In this document: in pieces, positions 10,701-61,321 of the stretch
Layout: every line of letters begins with the position of its first letter
Numbering within the stretch: the stretch's first letter is position 1
Position numbers and translations under genes: made by a program
Notes under the pieces: model-generated
The model's database searches: none
What the model saw: the letters and a program-made list of their open reading frames with translations, nothing else
What the model was told of the DNA's origin: nothing
Source: Bolinopsis microptera
Taxonomy: Eukaryota; Ctenophora; Tentaculata; Lobata; Bolinopsidae
Length of the DNA stretch: 64,000 nt
Direction: 5' to 3'
Assembly (NCBI RefSeq): GCF_026151205.1
Contig: NC_087083.1
Location: 14,320,944-14,384,943 of the forward strand

Positions 10701-13700
10701 TGATTGGTAGAGGTCCAGGTGGAGGCACTGGCGGGTCAGTGACACTATTCTTGAAGTGGGTTTGTGTCATGACCTCCAGTGTCTCCTCTGCATTTTTGGT
10801 GATGTCTCCGTTTGGTTTGTAAACGGCTTCTAGTGTGTGCTTGTTGTCGTTGCAGGATTTCAGAATCTTGTTCATCCTTCCGGAACCGTGTCGGGACCGT
10901 GTTCATGTTGAAGCTTTTAAAATTTAAACATTTTCATAAGATTGATAATGATCTGTAAACATGTTTCGAATGGGTAGCCTCTTAAAAATAATATTCATTG
11001 ATATCTCGATGAACCTGTATATAAGTATTACATAACAGTTCACCAAATGACCTGAAATACTTGCTTCCTATTATACAAAATGATGATGACATAATATATT
11101 GCTTAAATAACGCTGGACAGGGCGTCGAGGGACTGCATTTGAGAAGGGAAAAGAAATAATTTCCCTGTGTTCGCCGCAGTCGCAGATCCCGAAGAACAGA
11201 GTGGGAAGCCAATCGTCCATGGCCAAGTACTTTCTTGGGAAGCTGTAGATGATGAAGCTGGATGCCTCGAGGATGAGGACGACTTAGCTTATGAGGTAGA
11301 ACCTGGAGTTGATGATTGTGATGTTGGAGAAACGATATCAACAGATAAATATGGAACACTTTCCTTCCGGTCTTTTGAGACACTCACGCTCAATGGAGGA
11401 AGAAGCACTTTATCAACAAAATCTCGTCTTTCAAGATTCAAGGGGAACGCGTTTGGAGTGTCTTCTGATGTTCGCATATACAATCAACCTGAATGCGGAT
11501 GTTCAACAGTTTTGAAAGCTGGCAGTACAGAAACTCTTAAAGTCTTCAAATCTCAGCAGGACTTTGCAACAGGAGTGGTTAGATTTATTTCTTATAAGTC
11601 ATGCCCGATGAAGTACTACTGCCAGGAACATAGCCTAATCAATGGATCTCCTAATGTTTGGCTACTCGTCGAAGACAAATACATCAGATGCATTGTTCCT
11701 TGATGACATTCAAAATCGTTGTGTTGTCAATGTTTGTATTCTGTACATTTTGAACATCTCACAATTTGCTTTTCTTGAATAGTGAAATGTTTGGTATATA
11801 TTTGATATAATACATTTCTATTTTCTTTATTTAGTTATTTGTCATATGAATCTTTGACTTTAACGATCATTCCAAGCGTTATAAAGCATGAAACATGTCT
11901 CTTATTCAAGTACTAATAATATTTGCGAATCTAAAGTCATCCTAAAGGTCAAATATGAAGACCTAAATTCATGGCATAAATTGGCATAAATGGAGAATTG
12001 GCCAAGCTAAATTTCCATTTATGCCATGAAATTTCTATGCCATTTGACGATTTTTATGCCATTTGTCTCCATTTTATGCCATTGGTACCCCCCCTAACCA
12101 GTGCAGGAGTCACTAAGTAACCAGGAGTCGCTAAGTAACCAGGAGTCACTAAGTAACCAGGAGTCACTTAGTAACCAGTAGTTCAGGTCACTAAGTAACC
12201 AGGAGTCACTAAGTAACCAGAGGTCACTAAGTAACCATGAGTCACAAAGACGTAACCATGAGTCACTAAGTAACCATGAGTCACTAAGTAACCATGAGTC
12301 ACTAAGTAACCATGAGTCACTAAGTAACCAGGAGTCACTAAGTAACCAGGAGTCACTAAGTAACCAGAGGTCACTAAGTAACCACGAGTCACTAAGTAAC
12401 CATGAGTCACTAAGTAACCATGAGTCACTAAGTAACCGTATCTCCCCCAGACACCAGACACCCCACAACTAATGTGGAGGCTCGCTAGAATAATGTACGA
12501 GAAAGCAAAACACAACACTAAAGCGGGAGTAAACGCCCAGAAAGGACTGTTAGAGGCACTCGCTATTGCAAAGAAAGTAAATCATATTAATTTGCTTTTT
12601 TGCTCATCCTGATTTTCTTATTTGATTTTTGTTTGGGTCTGTGATCTTGAACTGAATATGTACCAGTAGCAAACGACACAAATGTTGGTAGTTTCAACTT
12701 ATAACAATATACAATTTGTATTTACTGTTAAATGTAATATTATGTTGAGCAATGGCAGGGTGAAGAGTTGAGTGAAGGGAACTCTAAGAGCCACCTGTGG
12801 TACGCTATCCTACTGGGTGACACGTGTAAATATGACGATACGCGCGTTAAACTGACCAAGGGTTTAGAATTTGAGAAGCAGGTGAAACTCTCGCTGGATA
12901 TTGATCCCTACAATTCTACTGCGCTGCATCTGATCGGGAGATACTGTTTCGAGGTGACATTCTGTAATTTCTTTTCTTTCTTCTTTTCAATAAAGCATTT
13001 TTAAATTATTATAATTTGCGCACTCATGTTATTGTACCTAATACAATAATACATTCGTTTCTTCGGGCTACGCGTGATAATTCCTGACAGCTTGCTGGAG
13101 GGAATTTTCGGTCTGAAGTAATACCTTCGGTTCCGGTTCCTTGCGGGAAAAATCTGCAAATTATCAGCTCTCAGTGTTGACGAGTTTTAGTGCATATAAT
13201 TCCCGGAAATAGTTATAACCCTTTACTGTCAGGTATCAGGTATAAAACCCTTTACTGTCAGGTATCAGGTATAAAACCCTTTACTTTCAGGTATCAGGTA
13301 TAAAACCCTTTACTGTCAGGTATCAGGTATAAAACCCTTTACTGTCAGGTATCAGGTATAAAACCCTTTACTGTCAAGTATCAGGTATAAAACCCTTTAC
13401 TGTCAGGTATCAGGTATAAAACCCTTTACTGTCAGGTATCAGGTATAAAACCCTTTACTGTCAGGTATCAGGTATAAAACCCTTTACTGTCAGGTATCAG
13501 GTATAAAACCCTTTACTGTCAAGTATCAGGTATAAAACCCTTTACTGTCAAGTATCAGGTATAAAACCCTTTACTGTCAGGTATCAGGTATAAAACCCTT
13601 TACTGTCAGGTATCAGGTATAAAACCCTTTACTGTCAGGTATCAGGTATAAAACCCTTTACTGTCAGGTATCAGGTATAAAACCCTTTACTGTCAGGTTT

Positions 13701-14765
13701 CAGGTATAAAACCCTTTACTGTCAGGTATCAGGTATAAAACCCTTTACTGTCAAGTATCAGGTATAAAACCCTTTACTGTCAGGTATCAGGTATAAAACC
13801 CTTTACTGTCAGGTATCAGGTATAAAACCCTTTACTGTCAGGTATCAGGTATAAAACCCTTTACTGTCAGGTATCAGGTATAAAACCCTTTACTGTCAGG
13901 TATCAGGTATAAAACCCTTTACTGTCAGGTATCAGGTATAAAACCCTTTACTGTCAGGTATCAGGTATAAAGTGGTGGGAAGCTAAGATAGCAGCTACTT
14001 TGTTCGGGTGTGTACCTCAGTCTACCTATGATGAGGCCCTGCAATACTTCCTCCGTGCTGATGAGATTAATAGTGAGTGGATGGAGAACTCTCTCTTCAT
14101 TGCTAAGGTAACTTATATTGGGTTAATTATTTATTTAGTTGATTGGTTACTTAATTCAGTAACTGAATACTCAGTTAATTGTTTAGTAGGGTAATTGTCA
14201 TTGAAACTTCTCCATTCTACTTTAAAACCATTTAAATTTCTGTGAGGAATTTATTTCGTAATTTTTGTTCAAGAAAATTTGTTCCGCGAAATTGATTGCT
14301 CGTGACTTGATTCTTCGTTGAATCATTTAAATTTTGAATTTGCGAAAATTTAAACCGCGAGGAAGATAAAATGTCCGCGGTAAAATTGGTTTTACAGTAT
14401 CATGTACTTCTTTCTTGATATATTGATAGTAATATACGACATACGTGACATCTTGAGAAAAATACGTATCTCCTACGTTGATAGAAGATTACGTTTTACG
14501 TGAAACATTTCAATTTCCAGTGTTTGATTGCCCTGAAAAGGAATGAAGAAGCTAAATCTTGGTTGGATAGAGTTGATTTGAAACAGGTAATTTTAAGCAA
14601 AATCAATTGTCATCAGTTGTACTGAATCTACAATATTGGAATCTAAGATATCAGATATTTAAAGCTCGAACAGTTGTTTTAACTTTACAGTGATAATTAA
14701 ATCGTTGTCAGGGGGCAGAACACGAACTTCAAGCTCAAATAACAGACTTGAAAAAGAAGTTGTAA
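4620..14765 (+). CDS. RMDN: RMDN family protein (regulator of microtubule dynamics), 8 exons
   Basis: Predicted 348-residue TPR-like protein. Exons: 4620-4727, 5294-5481, 5608-5767, 12451-12576, 12759-12953, 13958-14107, 14521-14586, 14712-14765; all phases agree and the total is 349 codons with the stop. Exon 1 encodes an N-terminal hydrophobic anchor; exon 2 a charged helical stretch and an acidic SDSESEDEF segment; exons 4-7 the helical-repeat core with [47 protein letters not shown] and [20 protein letters not shown]. These match the RMDN1/2/3 (FAM82) core, whose vertebrate members sit on mitochondria, ER contacts or microtubules. An anchor plus coiled segment resembles RMDN2/3, while the length is nearer RMDN1, so no paralogue is assigned. 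Introns carry three minisatellites and a 4.5-kb transposon. Confidence 0.9.
5294..5481 (+). CDS. RMDN: RMDN exon 2: helical and acidic linker
   Basis: Acceptor CTTCAG|GAGAAT, donor AAAG|GTACCC. It encodes [19 protein letters not shown] (heptad-like), a DVTRSSR heptapeptide repeat and an acidic serine-rich stretch. Confidence 0.8.
5360..5415 (+). repeat. 21-bp in-frame coding repeat containing TGACGTCA
   Basis: 2.6 copies of a 21-bp unit lie inside RMDN exon 2 and encode DVTRSSR repeats. Each unit carries the palindromes TGACGTCA (CRE consensus) and CACGTG (E-box). Confidence 0.9.
5608..5767 (+). CDS. RMDN: RMDN exon 3
   Basis: Acceptor TTTTCAG|T, donor GATCAG|GTAGGA. It ends [11 protein letters not shown]. 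The last ~24 bases and the donor are repeated downstream as the 43-bp array. Confidence 0.85.
5748..7418 (+). repeat. 43-bp minisatellite spanning the RMDN exon 3 donor
   Basis: About 39 copies. The unit holds the last ~24 exonic bases (ACTCACACAACTTAATGATC plus AG) followed by the donor GTAGGATACAGTGTTCC. The first copy is the real exon end (5748-5767). Main variants are TAAATAACCAG against TTAATGATCAG, and CTCACT against CTCACA. All copies keep AG|GTAGGA or AG|GTAAGA or AG|GTAGAA, so each retains a donor. Confidence 0.96.
7474..7585 (+). repeat. 18-bp minisatellite, left part (split by transposon)
   Basis: Degenerate copies of AGTCACTAAGTAACCAGG. The array continues at 12095 after the inserted 4.5-kb element, so both blocks were one array in the intron before RMDN exon 4. 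The last nine bases, TAACCAGTG, recur at 12095-12103 as a target-site duplication. Confidence 0.85.
7590..7736 (+). repeat. Left terminal module of the 4.5-kb element
   Basis: AT-rich module with ATGGCATAAATGG at its start and four TTTATGCCATTT motifs. It is copied in the same orientation at 11970-12094, a direct-repeat arrangement on top of the inverted tips. Confidence 0.85.
7900..10900 (-). mobile_element. 5'-truncated LINE (RT plus RNase H), inserted in the 4.5-kb element
   Basis: The minus-strand LINE starts abruptly near 10900 without an endonuclease domain. Its 3' UTR seems to run to about 7900, the end being estimated only. It sits wholly inside the inverted-repeat element and so is younger than it or was carried with it. 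Confidence 0.7.
8271..10875 (-). pseudogene. LINE ORF2: reverse transcriptase, RNase H, C-terminal zinc knuckle, broken
   Basis: The RT domain (9364-10875) has PKPGK, the D motif in [26 protein letters not shown] and the catalytic FADD (near 9965-9977), then the thumb. A frameshift near 9385 leads to an RNase H domain with YTDGSS, QTELTAI and, after a second frameshift near 8943, DSLSS and [11 protein letters not shown]. The tail has [19 protein letters not shown], with a TAA between the two halves, and ends at the stop at 8271. At least three disruptions make it inactive. C-terminal RNase H plus a zinc knuckle suggests the I/R1/LOA-type LINE group; the clade is not certain. Confidence 0.85.
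11167..11703 (+). CDS. Unidentified 178-codon reading frame inside the 4.5-kb element
   Basis: The open frame begins at a GTG (the true start is unclear; CGCCGCAG at 11174-11181 could be an acceptor) and ends at TGA 11701-11703. The product would be acidic in its first third ([16 protein letters not shown]) and cysteine-containing later ([21 protein letters not shown]). I recognise no transposase motif. It could be an exon of transposon cargo, a captured host exon, or a chance frame; its size, and composition unlike the AT-rich surroundings, favour real or recently real coding sequence. Confidence 0.35.
   Translation: MFAAVADPEEQSGKPIVHGQVLSWEAVDDEAGCLEDEDDLAYEVEPGVDDCDVGETISTDKYGTLSFRSFETLTLNGGRSTLSTKSRLSRFKGNAFGVSSDVRIYNQPECGCSTVLKAGSTETLKVFKSQQDFATGVVRFISYKSCPMKYYCQEHSLINGSPNVWLLVEDKYIRCIVP
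11970..12094 (+). repeat. Right terminal module of the 4.5-kb element
   Basis: Direct-orientation copy of the left module, ending TTTATGCCATTGGTACC and seven C residues, the inverse of the left tip. Confidence 0.85.
12095..12438 (+). repeat. 18-bp minisatellite, right part, before RMDN exon 4
   Basis: About 18 copies of AGTCACTAAGTAACCATG with CCAGG, CAGAGG and CACG variants, ending 12 bp before the acceptor at 12450. It abuts the junction without including it. Confidence 0.9.
12451..12576 (+). CDS. RMDN: RMDN exon 4
   Basis: Acceptor CCCCCAG|ACACCA, donor AAGAAA|GTAAAT. It encodes the conserved LMWRLAR helix and ends ALAIAKK. Confidence 0.88.
12759..12953 (+). CDS. RMDN: RMDN exon 5
   Basis: Acceptor ATGGCAG|GGTGAA, donor TTCGAG|GTGACA, 65 codons in phase 0. 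It carries [11 protein letters not shown] and the TPR-like [17 protein letters not shown]. Confidence 0.9.
13215..13970 (+). repeat. 29-bp minisatellite spanning the RMDN exon 6 acceptor
   Basis: About 26 copies of a unit with ACCCTTTACTGTCAG (pyrimidine-rich acceptor) followed by GTATCAGGTATAAA, the first 14 bases of exon 6. The last copy at 13943-13970 is the real junction. Every copy therefore offers CAG|GT. Confidence 0.96.
13958..14107 (+). CDS. RMDN: RMDN exon 6
   Basis: The acceptor CTGTCAG|GTATCAG was chosen because it is in phase and gives [19 protein letters not shown], as in the family. Later AGs at 13963-13964 and 13971-13972 are alternatives. Donor GCTAAG|GTAACT. Confidence 0.85.
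14521..14586 (+). CDS. RMDN: RMDN exon 7
   Basis: Acceptor TTTCCAG|TGTTTG, donor AAACAG|GTAATT, 22 codons: [20 protein letters not shown] then KQ. Confidence 0.88.
14712..14765 (+). CDS. RMDN: RMDN exon 8, C terminus
   Basis: Acceptor GTTGTCAG|GGGGCA. It encodes [17 protein letters not shown] and the stop TAA 14763-14765. Confidence 0.85.
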   Translation, partial: GAEHELQAQITDLKKKL

Positions 14766-15678
14766 CTGAAGAAGCAATCTTGAAAATAGTGTGTACTGAC
14801 TGTAAAAACAGTGGATATCAGACTGGCGAAGATAATTGGATAAAGCATAGGGAATGTTTTACTTAATTCTTTATCTAGCAAAAAGATGGTTTATATCACT
14901 ATTTATGTGTAAAGAAACAGCGAAGTTGAGTTCCCCATGTAATATTTTTAATTATGTACTAGCTATAATAGTGATCGTTTGTAATTTATCTGCAGATATG
15001 GACAAAGTTAGTCTCTTAATAGCCGATATTTATTCGTATTACACTGAAGTTATTTATAGCATATTGAATAAATTAAACCAAGTAATGTTTGTATATTACT
15101 CTCCAAATATTATAATAAACAACTTTGCAATTCATGCTTCGGAATCCAAAAAATACCTGGGCAAAACTCAGGAACCCGTTCATTCAGCATGCCTATTTTC
15201 AGACTTCCTTCATCATAAGAATACATGATACATATGGAGCTGCTGTAGAACTAGAGTCCATGTAACCCATCAACTGCCCCACTTGGCCCCTTGTAGGTTT
15301 ATAACCTACCAAGACGTGCGCCGATTTAAACTCGTTGACGGATGATACCGAACGTGCTAAATCACTTTACAGTCGATAGATTGGAGATTTTTCTAAAACA
15401 TGAAAGTTGAAACATCTCTGACATCTGAACTTCTGAATCGATGTATTTTCGAATGCTGATTATCGGTATCCAATCAATCATGATCAGGTTGTCATCTCCT
15501 CAGTAGCGCCTTACTTGATGAGATTGAGTGGCCGGATCACTGATTAAGTGCAGAGATCACGTATCCGATGGATTTTGAAATGGTCATAACTCCGCCAAAT
15601 TTTGAACAATGAACTTGAAACTTTGGAAAAGGTTTTAAATTATCAAGCCAAATGTGTGCAACATTTTGAGTTCCTAGC
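14766..15678. other. RMDN 3' UTR and convergent intergenic DNA
   Basis: Separates the RMDN stop from the convergent BTB-like gene. The AT-rich 124-codon frame at 14854-15228 has no domain and is probably UTR. Nothing else is recognised. Confidence 0.6.
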
Positions 15679-17016
15679 TTAAAGCGTTCTCATTTTATGA
15701 AGACAATAATGAAAAAAAGGGAGTGTTACCAGGTTCTGTACACTGTGATATATAATTGCCGGGTGTTTAAAAGAAAAGTGATAATTGTAAACAGTGCCTG
15801 ATGGTAAACTTTCATCTCTGTTGAAGAAATGTTTCAATGAACTGATTACTTTCTTTCCAATACCTGGAGAATCGGTAATCTCCTTATCTGCATTTAGGAT
15901 AACATTCTCATGATAACTAGAAAGCTGATTGTTATTGATTATTTCATTTAACACTGAAATAAGCTCAAATCTCTGCGATAAAGGAGAGTAGTTTAAGGTA
16001 TGTATCATCATATCCACGTACTGCTTTGGGACCTTTTGGATGTGTTTGTCTCTGCAGCTTGTTTCCAAGATTTTAATAAATGTTTCTGTTTCTTCCGTGG
16101 TTGGAGGATTTTGGTAGAAAACTCCAACCAGCGTATCAACAACTTTAAACATGGATGTGATGATGTTCCTTGCAATCAAATCTGTCAAACTGTTCATTGT
16201 TTCACACCTGTTCCACAAATCAATGTTTTTATCACTGTTGTACACCTGATCTGTAGTCCTTTCCTTTGTGTTCGTGCTACGGGAACTAGCTGATTTAATT
16301 GCCTCCGTAGTCAGTTTAAACGCATATTTCATATCCTCTGCTGAAATATTCAACAAATCTTGTATCTTCTCGCACATCTCTAAAAACTGATCTTTATTTT
16401 GCTTCCAGCAAAGTGTGAGATCCATTCGGCTTAGAAGATACTTACTGTTTTTATCCAGGATTTTACTGTTTTCCAAGTTCATTAAAACTATTCGAAGGAA
16501 AAGTTTAGTATTACATCCTCCAAGAACCAACATGAGATCAATCTGAACAACGTCTAATTTACCCAACTCTGTCATGTACTGCAACACGAATGAATTGTTG
16601 TCCCTACCAGAAAACCTGCACATAAAACCGTTCATTAAATCATGCTGCTCCCACTTGTTCCTTATATAGAGGGACTCCTCAAAAGCAAATAACTTCTCCT
16701 CATCCGTCACAGCTTTCTCCATCCTGCATTCCAGCCATTCCTTTAGTTCCTTCACCAGCCACACCACCTCGAACACGTGACCTAACTTGTGTTGCTCCCT
16801 GAACTGAGCGGTCTCCAAATCTCCCACACTCTTATCGTCCAATAATGTAACAAATAATGTTACACTCACAGGGTTGAAGTCTTCCAGGTCTAGCTCATCG
16901 TAATTCAGTTCCTCTATCAGGTAGCGGAACATTCGGCTGTCTTCCGTTAATCTCTGTTTGGAGACATTCAGCGGGTCTCCGTCCTTCAGCTTTATGATTA
17001 TTGTTTCTTCGTTCAT
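15679..17016 (-). CDS. BTB-like domain protein, intronless, 445 aa
   Basis: The ATG at 17014-17016 opens a single uninterrupted frame. Residues ~1-95 resemble a BTB/POZ fold: MNEETIIIKLKDGDPLNVSK, then DSRMFRYLIEEL and LEDFNPVSVTLFVTLLDD, followed by a helical region with VFEVVWLVKELKEWLECRM, like the segment after BTB domains. The remaining ~300 residues are helical with no domain I can name, ending near FKHPAIIYHS. BTB proteins usually dimerise or act as cullin-3 adaptors; that role here is inference only. The last ~25 residues after FKHP look less family-like, so the 3' end may be frameshifted or truncated. Intronless structure beside intron-rich genes suggests a retrogene or a member of an expanded family. 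Confidence 0.75.
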   Translation of the reverse strand: MNEETIIIKLKDGDPLNVSKQRLTEDSRMFRYLIEELNYDELDLEDFNPVSVTLFVTLLDDKSVGDLETAQFREQHKLGHVFEVVWLVKELKEWLECRMEKAVTDEEKLFAFEESLYIRNKWEQHDLMNGFMCRFSGRDNNSFVLQYMTELGKLDVVQIDLMLVLGGCNTKLFLRIVLMNLENSKILDKNSKYLLSRMDLTLCWKQNKDQFLEMCEKIQDLLNISAEDMKYAFKLTTEAIKSASSRSTNTKERTTDQVYNSDKNIDLWNRCETMNSLTDLIARNIITSMFKVVDTLVGVFYQNPPTTEETETFIKILETSCRDKHIQKVPKQYVDMMIHTLNYSPLSQRFELISVLNEIINNNQLSSYHENVILNADKEITDSPGIGKKVISSLKHFFNRDESLPSGTVYNYHFSFKHPAIIYHSVQNLVTLPFFHYCLHKMRTL

Positions 17017-17810
17017 TTTAATGTTGATCTAAAAGAAAATGTAATATCATGTTTAAATTGGCTTTATCATGTTCATTGTTATGTTCACTCTAGCATATAC
17101 AATATACCCTGGTAATACCAACGTACCAACGATATAAAACATTCGTGCGGTATGTAAATGTAATATAGAAGGCTTGTTGGAGATACTGTAAGTGTATTAT
17201 TCAATTGCAGTTCAATTTCACATATATTAAAATTGGAAAAAATCGTTTAGAAACTTTTACCCGGAACAGTACTACGTCTTGAAGCGAGCCAAGAGCCTAG
17301 AATTAAGTATCAGGTAACAGCACAAATTGTAAGATCAACGCGGAGAGAAACAAAGGTATGTGAAGATAAACCAACTGAAACTCAAAGCTCTGAGTCTGTG
17401 CGATGATCTCACAGAATGTAACGGTGGGTTAGTCACATTGGTTGGTCACTGGTCACGTGCGTGTTATATGATACTGTACCATCGCTCTACCTTCAGCTAT
17501 TCACGGATAAGATCCAAATAAGATTTGTTTTATCTGCGGCGCGGCTCCCTTTTTCGTCCTGTTAGATAACTTTTAAATGAAATCATCGTTAAACCTAATT
17601 TATTATCTCTGTTCGCGTGGTAAGAATAATTTACAATTTTATCAGAGTATGCAGTATGGCGCTGGCATACACTTTTGAAGGCATACTATACTGGCTGGCA
17701 GCCCCCTTTGAAATTCCAATCTTACATCGAAATCGAAACAATATAATAGGAATGACTTGAAAACTATTGGAGATGAAGATTCCGAATATATAATGAACAG
17801 TTGAACAGAG
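17017..17810. other. Intergenic, upstream of the BTB-like gene
   Basis: Divergent space between the BTB-like start and a small plus-strand frame. No promoter element or repeat is clear. Confidence 0.5.
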
Positions 17811-17972
17811 ATGACCGACGACATCTGCAATATGTACTCCACCGCCATAAGGGGTGCTATTGCCAACAGTGATACCTTCACCAACGTTAAGGCCGATTGT
17901 GGGGATTTCAACGGGGCTTCTGGATTCGGCTTCAGTGCTCTTCTGGTGACGATCATGTGCATCTTGTACTAA
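17811..17972 (+). CDS. Small plus-strand frame, possible terminal exon with hydrophobic tail
   Basis: 53 codons from ATG 17811 to TAA 17970-17972. GAACAG|AGATG just upstream could be an acceptor, which would make this a last exon. The polypeptide has two cysteines and ends GASGFGFSALLVTIMCILY, a short hydrophobic tail after small residues that looks like a GPI-anchor signal. No upstream exon is visible, so it may be a gene fragment. Confidence 0.3.
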   Translation: MTDDICNMYSTAIRGAIANSDTFTNVKADCGDFNGASGFGFSALLVTIMCILY

Positions 17973-18076
17973 GCTCTAAGAAGGAACATTCGAAATGCTT
18001 AGGCCGACACTAATTAATTATGCTATTAAGGGAATAAGGAGTATAAGTATAACTCCACTTTTGACCTATTCGACGG

Positions 18077-18439
18077 GGCTCTTACTAATTCGCTCGCCCA
18101 AAAATTTCACGTGACTTTGGTTTTTATGGTTTTGCAGCCGTACAAAACGGTTTTACATAAACCCTAATCCTAACCATAACCCCGAAGCTAACCATAACCC
18201 TTACCACAACCCTAACCCTAACCCGGGCCCTAAACAATCGAATTCGTATTTTACTAGCCTGTCACGTGACCAAAACGGTTTTTTGCCCATAACTCTCCAG
18301 GGAAGCATTTTAACCCTACGTCATGGGGGGTGATTCGGAATCAGCGTCCAAAAATACACCGATCCAGATCACTTTCATGCCCAAAGGGCCTTTTCACAAG
18401 AATTTTCTTAAAATTTGGGCGAGCGATTTAGTAGGAGCG
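18077..18439. mobile_element. 363-bp MITE with 9-bp target-site duplication
   Basis: The ends GGCTCTTACTAATTCGCTCG and (reverse complement of right end) CGCTCCTACTAAATCGCTCG form an imperfect inverted repeat of ~30 bp. The flanks are ATTCGACGG at 18068-18076 and 18440-18448. The interior at 18160-18235 is a degenerate CCCTAA telomere-like stretch. No coding capacity. Confidence 0.8.
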
Positions 18440-18448
18440 ATTCGACGG

Positions 18449-19344
18449 CCACTTATTACATATTAATACTGCATGTTTTACAATTTTTTTTGCTAGCCTT
18501 AGTAGATTTCCATACTGATGCCGTTTGAGGTTCTGATGACCACGCCCTTCGGTGACCACGCCCAACTCAAGATTGGTAAATCGTAGAAAATTCGAAGAAC
18601 CATATTTATGTGTTTGGGGGACTTCGCCGCTTCGACTCGTCGCGCAAACTAGCATTCTTGCTTCGCAGAGCAACGATCCCGATGGGTTGACACCGTCAAA
18701 TTCAATCAATTATGTGTTTGATGATCTTAGATTTGATCTATTTGTAACCATTTATTAATTTTAACATGTAAGATGATTAAAGTTGCTGAATTTATTGAAT
18801 AAGATTGAAAATGTATAGCTATAACATCAAACAACATGGATCACATAATACCTCCAATAAATACACCTACAACTCTGTAAAGAAGAAATATTGCCCATCA
18901 CAATTAAGCGCGCAGTGTGTTTTGTATATTTTAGTTGTCATATTGTTGTATATAGTAGTATACACTTTGTATGTAGTTCAACTTCAAGCAACTTCCTCGA
19001 CTGATGCCCTTTACAAAATAATAAATATACTCATTTTATCATAAAAATAGTATTAAAATCAGCTAAGCAACTAATAGGAGATTGAAAGGCTGTAAGTCAG
19101 TTAGAAGACGATATTTGGTGACTACAAGTTGTGGATTCTCTGTTTATTATATTAATTAATACCACTATTATACACTATTATACAATTACTCAGGAATGAG
19201 GAAGTAAACCTACACGTAGCTAGAGAAAATATCATTTTATAGTATCGACTATAAATAATCGAACGTCTTCTAACTGACTTTTCAACTAAAATTTCAATCG
19301 ACCGATGAAGACACAATACGTACCACGTAACATGTATAAATGTA
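18449..19344. other. Intergenic AT-rich DNA
   Basis: No supported gene. A 79-codon frame at 18805-19044 has a hydrophobic centre but no homology I know. A short GC-richer block at 18621-18690, with CATTCTTGCTTCGCAGA, resembles one at 31052-31115 and may be the end of a dispersed element. Confidence 0.5.
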
Positions 19345-19543
19345 TTCCTGTCACCAAGATGTAATCAGATCGAACGCATAAATTAGATCGAACCGGTTTG
19401 ATCTAGGAATTAGATCGAACGCTGGCGCGAGATACATATACAAATACATTGAAAGCCGCGCCGCGCGTTCGATCTAATTACTAGATCGAACCGGTTCGAT
19501 CTAATTTCTGCGTTCGATCTAATTACATCTTGGTGACAGGAAC
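19345..19543. mobile_element. ~200-bp foldback element with GATCGAAC motifs
   Basis: The termini TTCCTGTCACCAAGATGTAA and reverse complement face each other. The interior has at least six copies of TTAGATCGAAC in both orientations around GC-rich GCGCGCC. A second, left-deleted copy lies at 50055-50153. Confidence 0.85.
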
Positions 19544-19984
19544 TGACACCAAGATATTATAAACATAATGTACAATGTATATGAAGCACTGAAGCAGCAT
19601 GGCAAATGTGGAGGACTGTCTGTTAACATGAAATAAGTTTCATCTGGGGAGCCTATCTGTAATCTGTAGGTTTAAATTGTTATAAGTTAAATAACTCTGG
19701 GATATGTCTATAAGGTTTCATACAATAATTCATAAAAAAGGGTCGCTACTAAAATCTGTATCCAATCATTAACAGTTTCTTAATTGGAAATCTGCAGTGG
19801 GGTCACAGGACTTTAGATTTCCATACTGATGCCTCGCAAAACTGTCATACTATCAACTAAACGCACTATTATTTAACTAGTTCAGCCTTATAACTATACC
19901 TAAAATCATAACCTAGTATTTAACGGAACTTAAAGCAGTAACACAAAGTACAAATAAATATATTTCAGTGGATTACTGACACGA
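19544..19984. other. ABCC 3' UTR and downstream region
   Basis: Lies 3' of the ABCC stop (minus strand). AT-rich; TTTATT at 19955-19960 is the reverse complement of AATAAA and could be its polyadenylation signal. Nothing else is recognised. Confidence 0.45.
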
Positions 19985-61316
<41,332 letters not shown>

Positions 61317-61321
61317 CTATA

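Larger units (their letters stand above)
7586..12094 (+). mobile_element. 4.5-kb inverted-repeat DNA transposon, 9-bp TSD, carrying a LINE
   Basis: The ends are GGGGGGGTACCAATGGCATA and its reverse complement, flanked by TAACCAGTG on both sides. The flank is itself array sequence, which slightly weakens the TSD. Besides the short inverted ends, both termini hold a ~125-bp module in direct orientation with repeated TTTATGCCATTTGACGATTT motifs (7600-7735 and 11970-12094). Inside are a broken LINE on the minus strand and an unidentified 178-codon frame on the plus strand. A 9-bp TSD suits Mutator-like elements, but no transposase is recognisable. Confidence 0.8.

Noticed and set aside
12094-12518. 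Minus-strand frames with YLVTHG and LLSDSW repeats
   Set aside because: Translations of the 18-bp array; no codon-level constraint and opposite to the host gene.
14854-15228. 124-codon frame after RMDN
   Set aside because: AT-rich, no recognisable motif, lies in the expected 3' UTR.
18805-19044. 79-codon frame with a hydrophobic centre
   Set aside because: No homology, no signal peptide at the start, AT-rich intergenic context; insufficient support.
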